The notes below the pieces were generated by a model. It was not told the origin of the DNA, did no database searches, and was given only the letters and a program-made list of their open reading frames with translations. 64,000 bases of DNA from assembly GCA_034769895.1 (NCBI GenBank), contig CM068367.1, forward strand, positions 351,355,111 through 351,419,110. The letters run 5' to 3'. Made by a program: the position numbers and the translations under genes. Positions within the stretch are counted from its first letter, which is position 1. Every line of letters starts with the position of its first letter. This document shows positions 31,111-53,686 of the stretch, in pieces. The stretch comes from Magicicada septendecula. Taxonomy: Eukaryota; Arthropoda; Insecta; Hemiptera; Cicadidae.

Positions 31111-33490
31111 TTTAACTCGGCTTAAAAGATTTTTAAGTTTTCGTCTTTAATTTCTCTTATTTAATTCTCTTATTTTGAAAGGACCGAATGTTTTCTTGAT
31201 TTTAACATTACTAATGCAAGGAAATTTTCCGTTAAAGTGGTGAAACCATAGCCTAACAAAGTTTTTAAGTACCCTCGTTTTATGTAGAGTTAAAAGAATC
31301 ATATCAGAGTCGACTTGTGAGGGATATTTACTTGTCCAGCCGTAAGTAATTCACGCTTCTTGAGGCAATGATTTTTCTTCTCTCTGTTGTCCCACTCGCA
31401 GGAGAAAGAACAAAATTTAGCGTAGCCTAAAGCCCATTAACAACACAACGACTTTGAAGTTGCAACGTGTATTCCAACAATACTAGTCGCGCTGAACTTT
31501 TCCCAACTGGATTTTAATATTTTCATGTTTCCTTCTTGTTAGTTTTTCATGATCTAACGACATAGACTACTTTGAAACTATTTTTCGAGAGTCGGTGTGC
31601 ATTCTCCTCTCTGTACTTTAATAGTTGTAATCAAGTACATAAGTCACATAGCAAACGTTAAAATAAACGTTCTCTTCTTCAGAATTGACATCTTATAAGT
31701 CTTTCTGGCGGTTACGAAAGACGCACACACTTTACTGTCATTGTGAAACCAATTCCTGTCTTTCAGCCTAGACGTTTAAGCTTCTTTTTTGTTTTTTGTT
31801 TCTTGTTTTTGACAAATCAAATTTTGGAGAAAGGCATTTTAATCGTCTTGTGCTAATAGAATAGATTTACAGATTTAGTAAAAAATAATTAACATTCCTA
31901 AAAAGATAATACTTGAAAAATTCTTGCTTTATTAGAACTATGTGTGGTAGAAGACTTGTTACTACATATTTGAATTCAGTGCAAAAGGTACATTTAAAAC
32001 ATGAAACAAATTAAAAGGTTTTATATGCCAAAAATTCTGTTTGCTAGTGATAATTGGTTTGAACTCCTCTCAAGAATAGAAATGCATAAGGAATTAAGCC
32101 ATGGCATGTTAAGGAATGGCGAAAATCGCATCTTTGCAACGACATAGCAAATGTTATAATAATTGAACTCTTTCTGTTCGGAAGACTGTAATCACAAATC
32201 AATTAGAAACATACGAGACACATTCACCAGAAGTATAGATGACATGTAAGTGATAAATTAATTTCTCACAAATAAAGTATTAAAATATAGGTTTCTTCAG
32301 ACATTTTATTGCAGCTGTTAAAAATGAACCCGTAGGTTATGTATCCCGTATTCGAATGAACATGTGCGTATTAAACACCTCTTCAGTCTTATATAACAGT
32401 ACGTATTTAATAATACGGTACTTAAAACAGATTTTATATAAATATACTGTACCTAGATTTGAGTATTATGTATGATTAATATTAATAATAAATCTTTTTA
32501 CAAAGTATTTGTTCTCATACATCTCTAAACAATATATAATTGTTGATCTGTCACTGTTCATTAACGATGCTATTAAGTAGAGAATGTCCTAAGTAGTTCA
32601 TCGCAGGTAGGAAATATCTAAATAAACGATTGAGAGTAAACCAGTACTATTGGCCTGTAGCAAAAATTCAAGCTTACAGTGGCATTCACGATATTTGGGG
32701 GCCATGTCGTACTCTCTCAAATTGTAGTCTGACCCCAAACGTAAGGACGTCCCCGTAGAAGACAAAAGTTTAGAAAAATGATAAAACTCATTGTTTTGTG
32801 TTACGTAGAACAAACTGTAACTAATAAATTTGCTAAAAATTTGTTGTTTTCGTTTATATCTTTAAAACTGATTGTACAAAAATTACTTCTGTGACATTCA
32901 TTTTGGTTAATATTCCATTAGATTGAACGTAGAATTCAGCTGTGATATTACGATATTAACGTTGCTATATATAGATATTATTTTCAAGGAATTGTTTAAT
33001 TCAGTCATATAAGAAATTGGTCTTTCCGACGTCTTGGAATTGATTTGCCAATGTACAAATTTGCAATTTGTACCATGTACTTTATCGTACTTGGGCACTT
33101 GGAAGCTAGATCCCTTTCATATAAACCTGATCAGGTGTCAGGTTCAAGTTCATCAGGTAAACAGATCTATATATTATGAATCCTGATCAGACAGAGCTTA
33201 TATTATAATATTAAACAACAATCTCCTTTAATACGTTAAATTTTATCACAACACTCGCCATTTCGTGTTATGTTTTATTATACGAAGGTGACCAAATTCG
33301 TTTACCATGACTTCACCCCTAATTTTCCAAATACAAATTACCTTGACAGTAAGGTAAAGGAAGACATTTATGTAGAGTGTGTAAACGATAAACACACATA
33401 AGTAATTAATTGTATAGGCTAATTAAATACATTTAACTTGAAATATTCAGTTTGTAGAGAAGGAAGAAGTGAGAAACTACTAAGTCATCT

Positions 33491-42961
<9,471 letters not shown>

Positions 42962-44244
42962 TTATTATCTTGGTATACGCGATGAAACTGCTAAAACAAA
43001 ACTGTTTCTATTAAATATTAAGTACGTAGAATTAGCCGATTAACCTTGTTGTGAGTGTAAACGCTTTAGTCGATTACAAGACATAATAGTTATAAATAAT
43101 TGTAAAACACTTCAATATGTTTCTGCTTGGTTTTGGTAAGGCTGTGAGTCATCCATTGTTGTACGCTTTTTAAGCTTGTCATTTCGCCTAAATCTGTGGT
43201 GGTCCTATTATCGGCAACGTTGTGCAGCAACAATGGTGATTTCACTAAGTTTCTGACTGTTTGTAATTGCATCATGAATCGGTACAGTTGGTTATAAGTA
43301 ACTATAATCAATGGGCTACAGAAAGCTAGCGAATTCACTACTTCCGTTAGCAAGTGAAGCCTGCCGTTACAGGTGGACTACCACAGATGTTGGCGAAATT
43401 GTGGCTCAAGAAACACAGGGCAATGGGATGCAAACTAACCAAATCAAAGCAAAGATTGCGAAGATCAAACTCTGACAGTGAAGATCTAAAAGCTGCACTA
43501 TATTGTTGAGTTTACAACAATGTACACAGGTGCACATGCAAACAGCACTTGGTTTTGCATGTGTAAAAGTTCTTTTCGAGTTACTGTATTCATTACAACA
43601 TAATTCTAGAACATAAAGATGTTTCTGTTTTTTTTTTGTAACCAGCAAAGTACAGTATGTTACTTCGCATCCAACCTAGATTTTACGGACTTACAATTTT
43701 ACGGAAAAGTTTAAAAAAAATTAAATAAATTTCAACAAAATATTTTACAAGAACTACAGTTTCCGTGGCAAGTTTGGAGAAGGGAATTTGTTGTGATAGA
43801 GGGTTGGAGACTGATTTAAAGTTCAAAAACATACTTTGTGTGAGAAGTGGAAGGTACGATAATGACTTTCGTTAGTAGTTCACCAGATATTATAGTAGTA
43901 ACTGAATATTATCACCACAATAGAAGTCTGAGGGAAATTATTGCCCAGAGGCAACGACAGAAATTTTTCATATTGAAAGAACAAATTTCTTCAACCAAGA
44001 GCATGAACAAACACTAATCTTATAGTTTTGTCAACACTTATAGTTTCTAGTTGAAAATGACAGCTGATTAGAATAACTAAGAAGTCGTATACATATTTTA
44101 AAGATAAACTATACATTATCATCATTTGATTTATGATACTTTGCATACCTTTATTACATTTTCAGATTTATTTAAAGTAACGCTAGTATTGTTGTTGTGT
44201 CCCAAATTCACTTAATATATTTTCTTATAATATTATATTGTAGT

Positions 44245-44565
44245 TAAATATAATTAGGAGAAACGATCAAAGAAGAAATGTGCGTACAAAATACAATCAT
44301 CGACTGCATTGAAGAAAAATGACTACTCTGGTACGGCCACGTACAAAGAATGGGACAAGACCGACTACCAAAGAAAACATTGAGATGGATACCTAGAGAG
44401 CACAGAAAGAAAGGAAGGCCCAAGAAAACATGGATAGAGGACATAAGAAGATCAATGAGCGATAGAGGACTAAACGACGAAAACTGCAACGACAGACAGC
44501 AATGAAGATTACGCATCGGACAACGTCGTAGGACGCTTTTACCCCGAATTAAAAATAAATAATAA
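44245..44565 (+). mobile_element. LINE 3' fragment, second family
   Basis: Reads TIKEEMCVQNTIIDCIEEK, LLWYGHVQRMGQDRLPKKTL, KKGRPKKTWIEDIRRSMSDR, the C-terminus common to RTE-like endonuclease/reverse-transcriptase proteins. Ends in an AAT-rich tail (44549-44570). Strongly 5' truncated. Confidence 0.82.
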
Positions 44566-45431
44566 TAATATAATTAGGATCAACTTGATCAACTAGCCTT
44601 TATCGTTAAATTATAAACTCGAAAAACTTAATAAAACATATACACATTTTTTATCTGTGTTTTACTGACTATTCGATTTTACGGAATGGCCTCGCCCGCT
44701 TTAATCCAAAAAAACGAGGATTTATTTTATTTTTGTAATTTATCTCTAAGCAACGAAATATATTATACAGATTCAAAAATCAGTACACCTGCAGATTACG
44801 AAATAGTCATCATAATGCTTCTAGACGTTACTAGGAGCATGAAATAATACACGAGGTATTACAGTACAACGTTTTCCTTGTACTTTTATGATATAAAACG
44901 TACGAAAGAATAGAGCATAGATATCGCTTATGTTCTCATGAGAATATTGAGAAACATAAGTTACATTTGCCAAATTAATATTATGTCATACACAATAACA
45001 TTTCCTTATTTGTACAAAAATTCTTTGTTTGAATAATTTTTGCTCTCCTGTGTGCCGTAAGTGGAGCAGAAAAGTGATCATATGTTTACTGCATTTAAAA
45101 ACGTGAAAATAGAAATAAGGAAATTATTATAAAATTAAAGAAATTAACTGTCATGTAGTTATAAAGTATCATTTGATGATTTAAAAATCATAGCTAACAA
45201 TAAATATTAATATCTGGTGCAGATATAAGTTCAAACGTAACACGGAAACAAACACTGTTTACAAACAATACAAATCTGTGTCAGTACTTACCGGCTTGCG
45301 AGAAGCTACTCTTCAAGAGGAAGACATTGCCGACATCAAACAGCACTCACTTAATGGTTGCTTCGCTTACATTTTTAGCGGAATTAAAGTAAACAAATAC
45401 GTGTAACAGATGGAACTTTTAAAATATGGGA

Positions 45432-45493
45432 TCATTATTGGCGGAGTGAAGCAGCGTGGTAGACATTTTGTAACGTCACAGGAAATATCGACC
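45432..45493 (-). promoter_or_regulatory. Conserved upstream block of gene B (probable promoter or 5' UTR exon)
   Basis: Counterpart of 24109-24167. A donor CCG|GTAAGTA on the minus strand ends a possible exon at 45292, matching an acceptor at 42988-42990. A short minus-strand ORF starting MSTTL (ATG at 45464-45466) parallels the MSATL ORF of gene A. Conservation outside the coding exons is otherwise low, which supports function. Confidence 0.55.
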
Positions 45494-45609
45494 GCTATGC
45501 TTGGAGACTGTAGAAAGTGGCGCATAGTGGAGAACATCACAACCACCTTAGAGGCCCACGCTATAAGCAGAACAACAAATTATGCACACGAAATACTTGC
45601 GGGATAATG

Positions 45610-47189
45610 CCTGCCGATTACACGCATGGAATTCTGCAAGGTTGAAGCCGTATAATCAGAAATTTTGATAATTCTAAAAGTTTGTGTCTTAATGGGTGCC
45701 ATGCACAATTTAAAAATACAAACATTACAAAAGGATTTCCTTCATTGTTTAATTATATTAATATTTAAAAACTATGTAGTGTAACGTCTAATGTCAAATA
45801 CAAATAGTACACGGTAATGTGAAAACGTTACGAAAAATTTAAAGAACAAAAGTTTTATCAGTGTAAGCTTTAGAATTTTGAAAATTGTTCACAAATATAA
45901 CAATTAAAATAATTCAAAAGGGTTGCATGTACCTTAGTCACACTGAGTATACCTTTGTTACACTGAGTATACCTTAGACACACTAATCTAACATGTTCTT
46001 AATAACATGTTTCCGTAATACATTTAACGAAGCTATTTAACAAATTTCAAACTTTAGATCTCACTATCTGTATACGAGTTGCACAACTTGGAATTGTACT
46101 GATGTGTCGACGAAGTTGTGTATATTTTTAAAAATACATTTCATGTTGAAGCAAAGCGATACTACATGAATATTTTTACACGTTTGTCTAATACGTGGTC
46201 GTTTTTAACTATTTATTGCAAATTTGCAAATTTGCATGATATTTTGGCATCCGAATGCCGACAGCATCCTACTCTATTAGCTGTAACATGTAACATGTAA
46301 TAAAGTTTTCAAAGTCACTTCTTTAAAAAGGGACTCCATCTTAACAACAATCTGTTTTTTATAGGACTAAAATTATTAGTGAAGCGTTTCTACTCTTAGT
46401 TACAGGATGCAACATACTATCAAAAAAAGGCGAAGACAGAAACAAAGATAACAACAAATATATCCTAATTTTTAATATTAAAGTAATTTGTAATAATCTT
46501 AATTTTTGTTTTGTAGCTATTTTAACAAATCATTTTTATTATTTTTTTTTGCTTGCGATTGTTAGTTTAAAAAAATTTGTTCCGCGTCTTCGTGTAGGCT
46601 AAACGACAAAACTGTTTAAGTTTTTAGGAATATATTTTCTTTCCCTGTCCCAATATCCGCTCAAAGGCTTTCCAACGCCATTTGAATACACAACAAATTA
46701 TTTATCTTTCTTCTTTTCGTTTAACACAAGTTTTATTTTTCTCAGCTGCAAACATTTCGTCAGTGTCTTTTCAGTTCCTCCTCAATGCCTCGTTGTAGAA
46801 TGAGAAAACGTTTTGAATTAGGAAAAATAGAACTGGCGTCAATGCAAAAATAGAGCTGTTAATATAAGTAAAAAACACGAAACTGTACGCGCGAACTTAT
46901 TACACACACGCGCACACGTAGATCGTTTATGAATGATTATTACAGTTATTGTTACAGTAAATATTGCAATGTCGCACTATTATTATATGACATGGTTTTA
47001 TATTGCCCGGTGTGAAGGTAGGAAACATAATAGTAAAAAATGCTACATAAATGAGTAACACAATATAAATACAAAGTTTATTTAACACTGTAGATATACA
47101 AATGTTTATGTAAGTTTTATGTACGGTTATACATCATTTGTGTTACGAATCATTGCTTTAAGTAAGAATCGTTTGTGAAGAAAGTGATA
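45610..47189. other. Region upstream of gene B, unclassified
   Basis: AT-rich, with no coding sequence, RNA gene or clear element. No third TASK copy was found between here and the window end. Confidence 0.5.
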
Positions 47190-47780
47190 ACTCAGAATTA
47201 AAGTTTATTGCAACTCATAATCACTGTCTTTACAATAAAAGTACACCTTAACATATTTTTTTCCAGTGTATCCCTGTTGACCTTTAAGCATTTTTCACGC
47301 TGAGAGATAAGCATCACGATCCCTTCTTTGAAGAACTGAAAAACTGCCTGTTTCTCGAACCAATCGGTGACAGTTTGATAGGTCAGCGGGCGGATTTCTT
47401 TAATTTGAAGAAAAAATGAACGAAAGACGGTACGAGATCCAGACTGTATGGAGAATGATTTAATTCGTCTCAATACAACTTTTTTAGCGGTTTGGCTGTA
47501 CTGTCAACAAGGTGAGGGTCGTGTTATCGTCGAGCAGACACCTCCCTCCCTCTTAGTAAAAACAGGCCACACCGACAACTCTGTATAGCTTATCGTAACC
47601 TTTTTAAGGTTTCACAGTACTCTTCAGCATTGATGGCTTTCCCTCGGGGCAGGTAATCAGTCAGGAGAATGCCTGTTCAGTCCCAACAAACCGTTGCCAT
47701 GATTTGGTTGGAGAATGTGGGGTGTGCCATACAAGAGACTGCCATTCAGCTTCGGGTGTGTAGTAGAATTATCTATGTAC
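47190..47780 (-). mobile_element. mariner relic, third family
   Basis: Minus-strand pieces resemble mariner transposase: PEGKPSMLKSTVKP (from PRGKAINAEEY-type), LLDDNT in the place of HDN, and later SFSVLQRRDRDAYLSA. Heavily broken; terminal repeats not found. Confidence 0.6.
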
Positions 47781-47941
47781 GTATCATTTTCCGTCACTAT
47801 GGAATCTAAAAAGTCATCATCTTCTTTAAGTAGCGCAACTCACGATTAGTGGGATTTTCTATTGAGTTATCCATCGCAAGTGAGTATAGAAACAACCTTA
47901 TTGACACAACGACAATGAAATTCTCACAGCTGGCATAAGAG

Positions 47942-49252
47942 CAGGGCCGAGCCAAGGATATCTGCCGCCCGGGTGCAAGATATAATTTGCCGCCCCTATA
48001 TAGCTCCTTAGACATAAATAATGTTAATTGTAAAATTCTGCATTTCCTTGATAACTGTTAACTTGTTTAAAAAATAAAAAATCTTTAAGGTTACTATAAA
48101 CTTTATTATTTGTATAAACTTAAAAAAAATATTTAATACAAACTTAATGCTTTAATAGTTATAACAAAGTACACCTTATATTATTTATTATAATTAACTT
48201 AGAACTTATAAACATGAACTAAATTACATAAATTCTAAATTTAAATATCAAAAGCGACTTTTCTTGCTTTTTTAATTGCAAATTCTCAAATTAAATCCGT
48301 TATATCTAACGCCTCGCAGATCTCTTCCTCGATGCTTATTACAGCTAAATTTGTAAGTCTATTCTGGCTCATAGTAGATCTCAAATAGTTTTTAATTATT
48401 TTTAATTTTGAAAACGATCTCTCACCATGAGCAACAGTGACAGGCATCGTTAAAAAAATTCGTAGGGCTACAGATAAATTCGGGAAAATGCTAATTAAAT
48501 CATTAGCCACAAGGTATTCTAAAACCTCCTTGGCCGAAGTCGTATTGGGTTTATTATAAATGGACAATATTTCAATTTCATTGCACAAATCAATTCCATT
48601 AACATCCATTTGTTTTGTAGATGAATCGGTTAATTTAATTAGTAAATCCATACAACATTTTATTAATTCTTCTTTATCTATAGATAAATAGCCTAAATTA
48701 TTTAAAAAGCCAAAATAGTCGTTGCACTTGTTTAACTGTTCAAATCTGTCATTTAATTTTGATACTACTATATCAAGAATATAAAAATAAAAATTAACTT
48801 TGAAATTCAACTCTGGTGATTCGACTGGTTCATCTCTATGTTCATAATCAAAACAACCTTTTTTTTCTCGGTCTAACCAAGCCTATAGCTGGAAAAACAA
48901 TTTCGCAGTTTATATCTTCAGCAATTGTTTTTGCCTCATTAAGCATAGCTGTAAAACTACTTTCAGATCGCATTTCAATGAAAAAATTTTGAATTTCTTT
49001 CAACATTTTTACAGTTTCTGGTAAAATAATATTAGATTTTTGCATGATTTTGCTTACAATGTTTATTTTTGATATATAAAGGTTACCTTTATACCAAAAA
49101 AAGCCAGATACAAGTCTAACTTGATAAAAAAAGTTGCATTTTTTAACGCCGCAGGCATACCTTAAATTTCTTTCATTTTTAATTTTGCCGCCCTAGTAGG
49201 TTGCCGCCCGGGTGCTGTGCACCCCTTGCACCCCCGTGACGGCTTGGCCCTG
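47942..49252 (-). mobile_element. hAT transposon, internally deleted
   Basis: Ends CAGGGCCGAGCC and, inverted, CAGGGCCAAGCC, with a perfect 8-bp target duplication CATAAGAG (47934-47941 and 49253-49260). Minus-strand coding (48286-49045) gives the hAT dimerisation domain: ALRIFLTMPVTVAHGERSFS, KLKIIKNYLRSTMSQNRL, TNLAVISIEEE, close to ZMYM1-like transposases. One frame change at an A-run near 48865; the catalytic N-terminal part is absent. Confidence 0.92.
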
Positions 49253-50485
49253 CATAAGAGCTACAACGACCTCGTGGAACTTTGACCTACACGGTTATTA
49301 CGGATAAACGATTTTTACTTAATATATAGAAAGATGTGTAATAATATAGTGTGCTGGCGTGTTTTAGTGTTCTGTATTATATGTTTGTTTTACACGTCCC
49401 TTTTATTATAAAGGTTTTGCTGTTTCTGAAGTTCCAGCCAAGATTCTCTTCTCTCTGTTCCCGGTCTCCGTCTTGGTCCTTCGTGTAACGATCTGTCTTT
49501 TTCCCCATCTACCGCGGCTCCTTCAGTGTGTACTTCAATTATACGACGATATATCTCGACCGAAATTTGTATTCTTTCGAAAAGGTATGTTTTCGTCAGG
49601 ATATTGAGAAACCTAAGTTACAGTTGCTTAAAGTTATATAATATCATACGCCAGTGGCGTAACTAGGAGCTGATCCAGTCGGTAAGACTAACTTTAAGGT
49701 TTGTGCTCTCTATTTTTTTCAGGACAAATGATGTATCTAAGATTCTTCCCGTATAACTATTTATACAATTATTTATTTTTGATATATAAAGGTTACCTTT
49801 ATACCAAAAAAAAGCCAGATACAAGTCTAACTTGATAAAAAAAGTTGCATTTTTTAACGCCGCAGGCATACCTTAAATTTCTTTCATTTTTAATTTTGCC
49901 GCCCTAGTAGGTTGCCGCCCGGGTGCTGTGCACCCCTTGCACCCCCGTGACGGCTTGGCCCTGCATAAGAGCTACAACGACCTCGTGGAACTTTGACCTA
50001 CACGGTTATTATGGATAAACGATTTTTACTTAATATATAGAAAGATGTGTAATAATATAGTGTGCTGGCGTGTTTTAGTGTTCTGTATTATATGTTTGTT
50101 TTACACGTCCCTTTTATTATAAAGGTTTTGCTGTTTCTGAAGTTCCAGCAAAGATTCTCTTCTCTCTGTTCCCGGTCTCCGTCTTGGTCCTTCGTGTAAC
50201 GATCTGTCTTTTTCCCCATCTACCGCGGCTCCTTCAGTGTTCTACTTCAATTATACGACGATATATCTCGACCGAAATTTGTATTCTTTCGAAAAGGTAT
50301 GTTTTCGTCAGGATATTGAGAAACCTAAGTTACAGTTGCTTAAAGTTATATAATATCATACGCCAGTGGCGTAACTAGGAGCTGATCCAGTCGGTAAGAC
50401 TAACTTTAAGGTTTGTGCTCTCTATTTTTTTCAGGACAAATGATGTATCTAAGATTCTTCCCGTATAACTATTTATACAATTATT
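49065..50485. repeat. Tandem duplication, two 710-bp copies
   Basis: 49065-49774 and 49775-50485 are nearly identical, with only a handful of single-base differences. The unit carries the hAT 3' end, its right flank and the left end of another element (CAGTGGCGTAACTAGG). The junction lies in a shared TTTATTTTT-like word. Confidence 0.93.
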
Positions 50486-51312
50486 TATAAGCCTTATTTA
50501 CTATACGCAAGTAGCTTGGAAATATGCCAAAGTTAAATGGTTATGGAATTTTACTTATGTTTTTAATACCTCAGGGGGGGGATTAATCGTAATAATAGAA
50601 CGACGAGCCTTCCGACAAATATACCAACGTCTCCCCCAAACAAAAACCAGTAATACAGCTCTGTACAGCTTAAATAGATATTCCATGTTCTCTTCCTACG
50701 ATTTCTTCCTACTCAGGTTCAACAGAAAATACGATAAGACCGCCAAAAGCCGCGCCCCTTCCGATACATAGCAGTTTCCATTAATAGATCCAGCAGGAAC
50801 ACGACCTTCCTTACTTATAAAAGGCTTACTGGCTTTCGCAAACGAACACACCATAAACAACGGATAAAGAACTAGCATAAAATATCAACTTCACAACCAA
50901 CCTGCACTGACCCTGGCGTGATAATACCCTATAACCACACACCAAATCCCATACTCCCTCAAATGAGTTCCCCGTCGAACTCTTGACGTCACTCTGACAC
51001 TACCCGCCATCTTTAGCGTCCTGCGCTGTTCGGCCTGACCGTCCCACTATTCTAGTTTGGCACTAACGTAATACAATAATCCCCGTAACCCATTCGCACA
51101 ACCACACATAATCTCCACTTTCTTTTACTTGGTGCCTCCACCTTCTCAACGGCCGGACTTACACTGGTGTTCGACTCCCAAAAATTCCAAGTCCAAACTG
51201 GCTGAAGGGTCTTGTTCCCAAAACAGTCCGAAACTTGTTCAATTGTACAAACCTCAAACAGCACAATAAAAGGAGATTGATTCCCCTGAACCCTCCCGTA
51301 GTTACGTCACTG
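50364..51312. mobile_element. Non-autonomous DNA transposon with CAGTGRCGTAACTA ends
   Basis: Left end CAGTGGCGTAACTAGG (50364; its duplicate is at 49652) and inverted right end CAGTGACGTAACTACG (ends 51312) match at 14 of 16 bases. A clean target duplication is not visible. hAT-like by the CAGTG start. No transposase recognised. Confidence 0.5.
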
Positions 51313-51579
51313 ATGCGGATTATCAAGTCTTGAACGGAACTCACAACTTTTTAAAATTAAATACTTCTGTCTGATGCAATTTTTATCATCGGAAAACAAT
51401 GTATTTGAGATATATTTTAATTACTTTTAAGTTATTTGTAACGATGCTGTTATTGGCATCAGAGTTTTACAAATTTTGGACGAGATGAGCATTTCGTCTA
51501 AACAATATCCTTTCCTGGACCTTTCCTGAAGAAAACTGCCTTTAACTGTTTTCAATCCCGTCTTGTGGAACAAAAGGTG

Positions 51580-51721
<142 letters not shown>

Positions 51722-51795
51722 ACAAACACATACACATATTATAATAAATTAATTACCTTAATTATCCGCCGTGTGATTTCCTATGCTTCGTCTAT

Positions 51796-51827
51796 GACGC
51801 GTTTCGGAGCATATACTCCATCATCAG
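51796..51827 (-). ncRNA. Hammerhead-ribozyme-like motif of the Penelope-like element
   Basis: Minus strand: CTGATGA, stem II GGAG/CTCC with loop TATATG, GAAA, palindrome CGCG, TC. The conserved core is complete. The palindromic stem III fits a dimeric hammerhead; stem I is only about three pairs. Confidence 0.65.
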
Positions 51828-52680
51828 ATATTAAAAGTTAAAACAGTCACTCATACGAGATCGTTAAAAAGTTAAAATGTCAAGATATGCATATGAACCG
51901 TACGCGGATTTGGGTGCGCACCCGTTCAAGTTCATTCTGCTACTGAGCGGTTGCTACCTTATCGTAGCCCCAGCGAGCAGACTCAAGGCAGTATCGTACA
52001 ATCGGTTGGATACAAAGTTCAGGTGGTCATTTAGCACGATATCGCGACTCATTGGGTTTGCATATGCACTGTAAATTTCAAATTCCTCCAAGGCATTCAT
52101 GAAACGGCCCTTATTACACACATGTAACGGTATTAAATTGGAATTAAAATCTGTGTAATTATGATTGTGTGAAGTTAGGTGTCGGGCGTAATTTGATTTG
52201 ATGTTGTCAATATTTCTTATTTTCTTGGGTAAATGTTCTCGAAATCGTTTAAGGAAACCTCTCCCAGTCTGTCCAATGTAGAAGCACTCGCAATCATTAC
52301 ATGTTAACTTATATATGCCAGTTTTTTCTTCTGGAGGCGTGTGTTTTTTCGGTTTGAGAATATCCAGTAACTTATTATTAGTCCTGAATGAAATAGTGAA
52401 ACTATTATTATTCAATATAGAACACAAGACCTTAGACATAAAGCTAGTGTAATTAGTAGATATACAAATTTTTTGCGTGTTGCTGTTTATTCGGGGTTTA
52501 AGCATTCTTTTTTCATGTTTTCTCAACAATTTGTCAATGGTTAAACTATTGTAACCATTGGCAACCGCGATATATTTTATGACATTTAGCTCATCACGGA
52601 AGTCATTATCATCCAAAGGAATCGTTAATAATCTATGAATGAAACTATTGTACGCTGCCATTTTATGTGAAACATATTAT
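51796..52680 (-). mobile_element. Penelope-like retroelement with GIY-YIG endonuclease, 5' truncated
   Basis: The reading frame 52661-51954 (235 residues) starts in the linker after the reverse transcriptase (HKMAAYNSFIHRLLTIP), then the GIY-YIG domain: GIYKLTC at 115-121, FYIGQTGRGFLKRFREHL from 127, then NYARHL, GRFMNALEEFEIY. The C-terminal part is open throughout. The reverse transcriptase itself is missing. Followed by a hammerhead-like motif at 51796-51827. Youngest-looking of the Penelope-like copies here. Confidence 0.92.
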
Positions 52681-53644
52681 AAATAAAATAAAATAAATAT
52701 TTTACCTGATTTGTAGTATTCTTGTTAACATTTTTATTATGATTCTGATTGATGTTAGTTTGTACAAGACACTCAAAAATAAAATGAAAACAAACTGTTT
52801 TACTTGTTTATCCTGAGATTTTATTTATCACAGTGACATGTTCAGGACCAACTATCTTCATATAAACAATACTAAATTAAGTTTATGTCAAATTGTCAAG
52901 AATATTAAAAGGATGGGGTTCCTGTTACGTAGTTTAGTATTTCGTAAGAATATTTGGATATCATTTCTCATTGTATTTTTTACTTGTTTTATTCCAATTA
53001 TTGAGGGTATTCCCACTTAACCTCAGTTCTTTAAGAACTTTGAGGATAGTTTTCTTTAAAGCTTATTGCGTTCTATAAAATTAAGAGAACAGAGACAAAA
53101 TAAATTTTATGATCACAGAAAGTGACCACATATGTGCATGTATATTTTATTTGTCTGCCACGAACGACTGGTTCACGAAAAAACAACGTAGCCTATGCCA
53201 AACGTAATTTAACTGTTACTTCTCGTTATTCTAACGGTCTGTTAGTTCTCCCGTTACGTTACCCGACAATTTTAACGGCCGTTATCTTTAACTGAACTCG
53301 GTGAAAATGTTCATCTTCCGTTCAGTCCTTAACAGCTGTGCCGCGGTTCTCAAAGAAACCGGGCGACAGTATAAAAATATAATTATTTAGCATAAAGTTG
53401 CGTATTCATTATTTCACGAGGTTCAACAAACGCCGTGTTTTGGCGTTTCTGCACGCCCGCGCCATCTGTTAGGGAATGCGGGTAATTGTGTTCCCCGGCT
53501 CAAAGGACCTGTTGGCAAGTTTGTTCAGTCGGGCCTCGTCAACTGCACCGTGAACAGCCTATCCCTTCGGCAGACAGAGTTGGTTAAATTTTGTATTTTT
53601 CTATCCTATCATGCATAGGTAGACGTTTACAGACCTCCGGTAAG

Positions 53645-53686
<42 letters not shown>

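Larger units (their letters stand above)
28734..33267. other. Intergenic region between gene B and gene A, unclassified
   Basis: Apart from the hairpin near 29.3 kb and the repeat-protein relic near 30.9 kb, nothing recognisable. One TAGGCCTA at 30694-30701. Confidence 0.5.
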
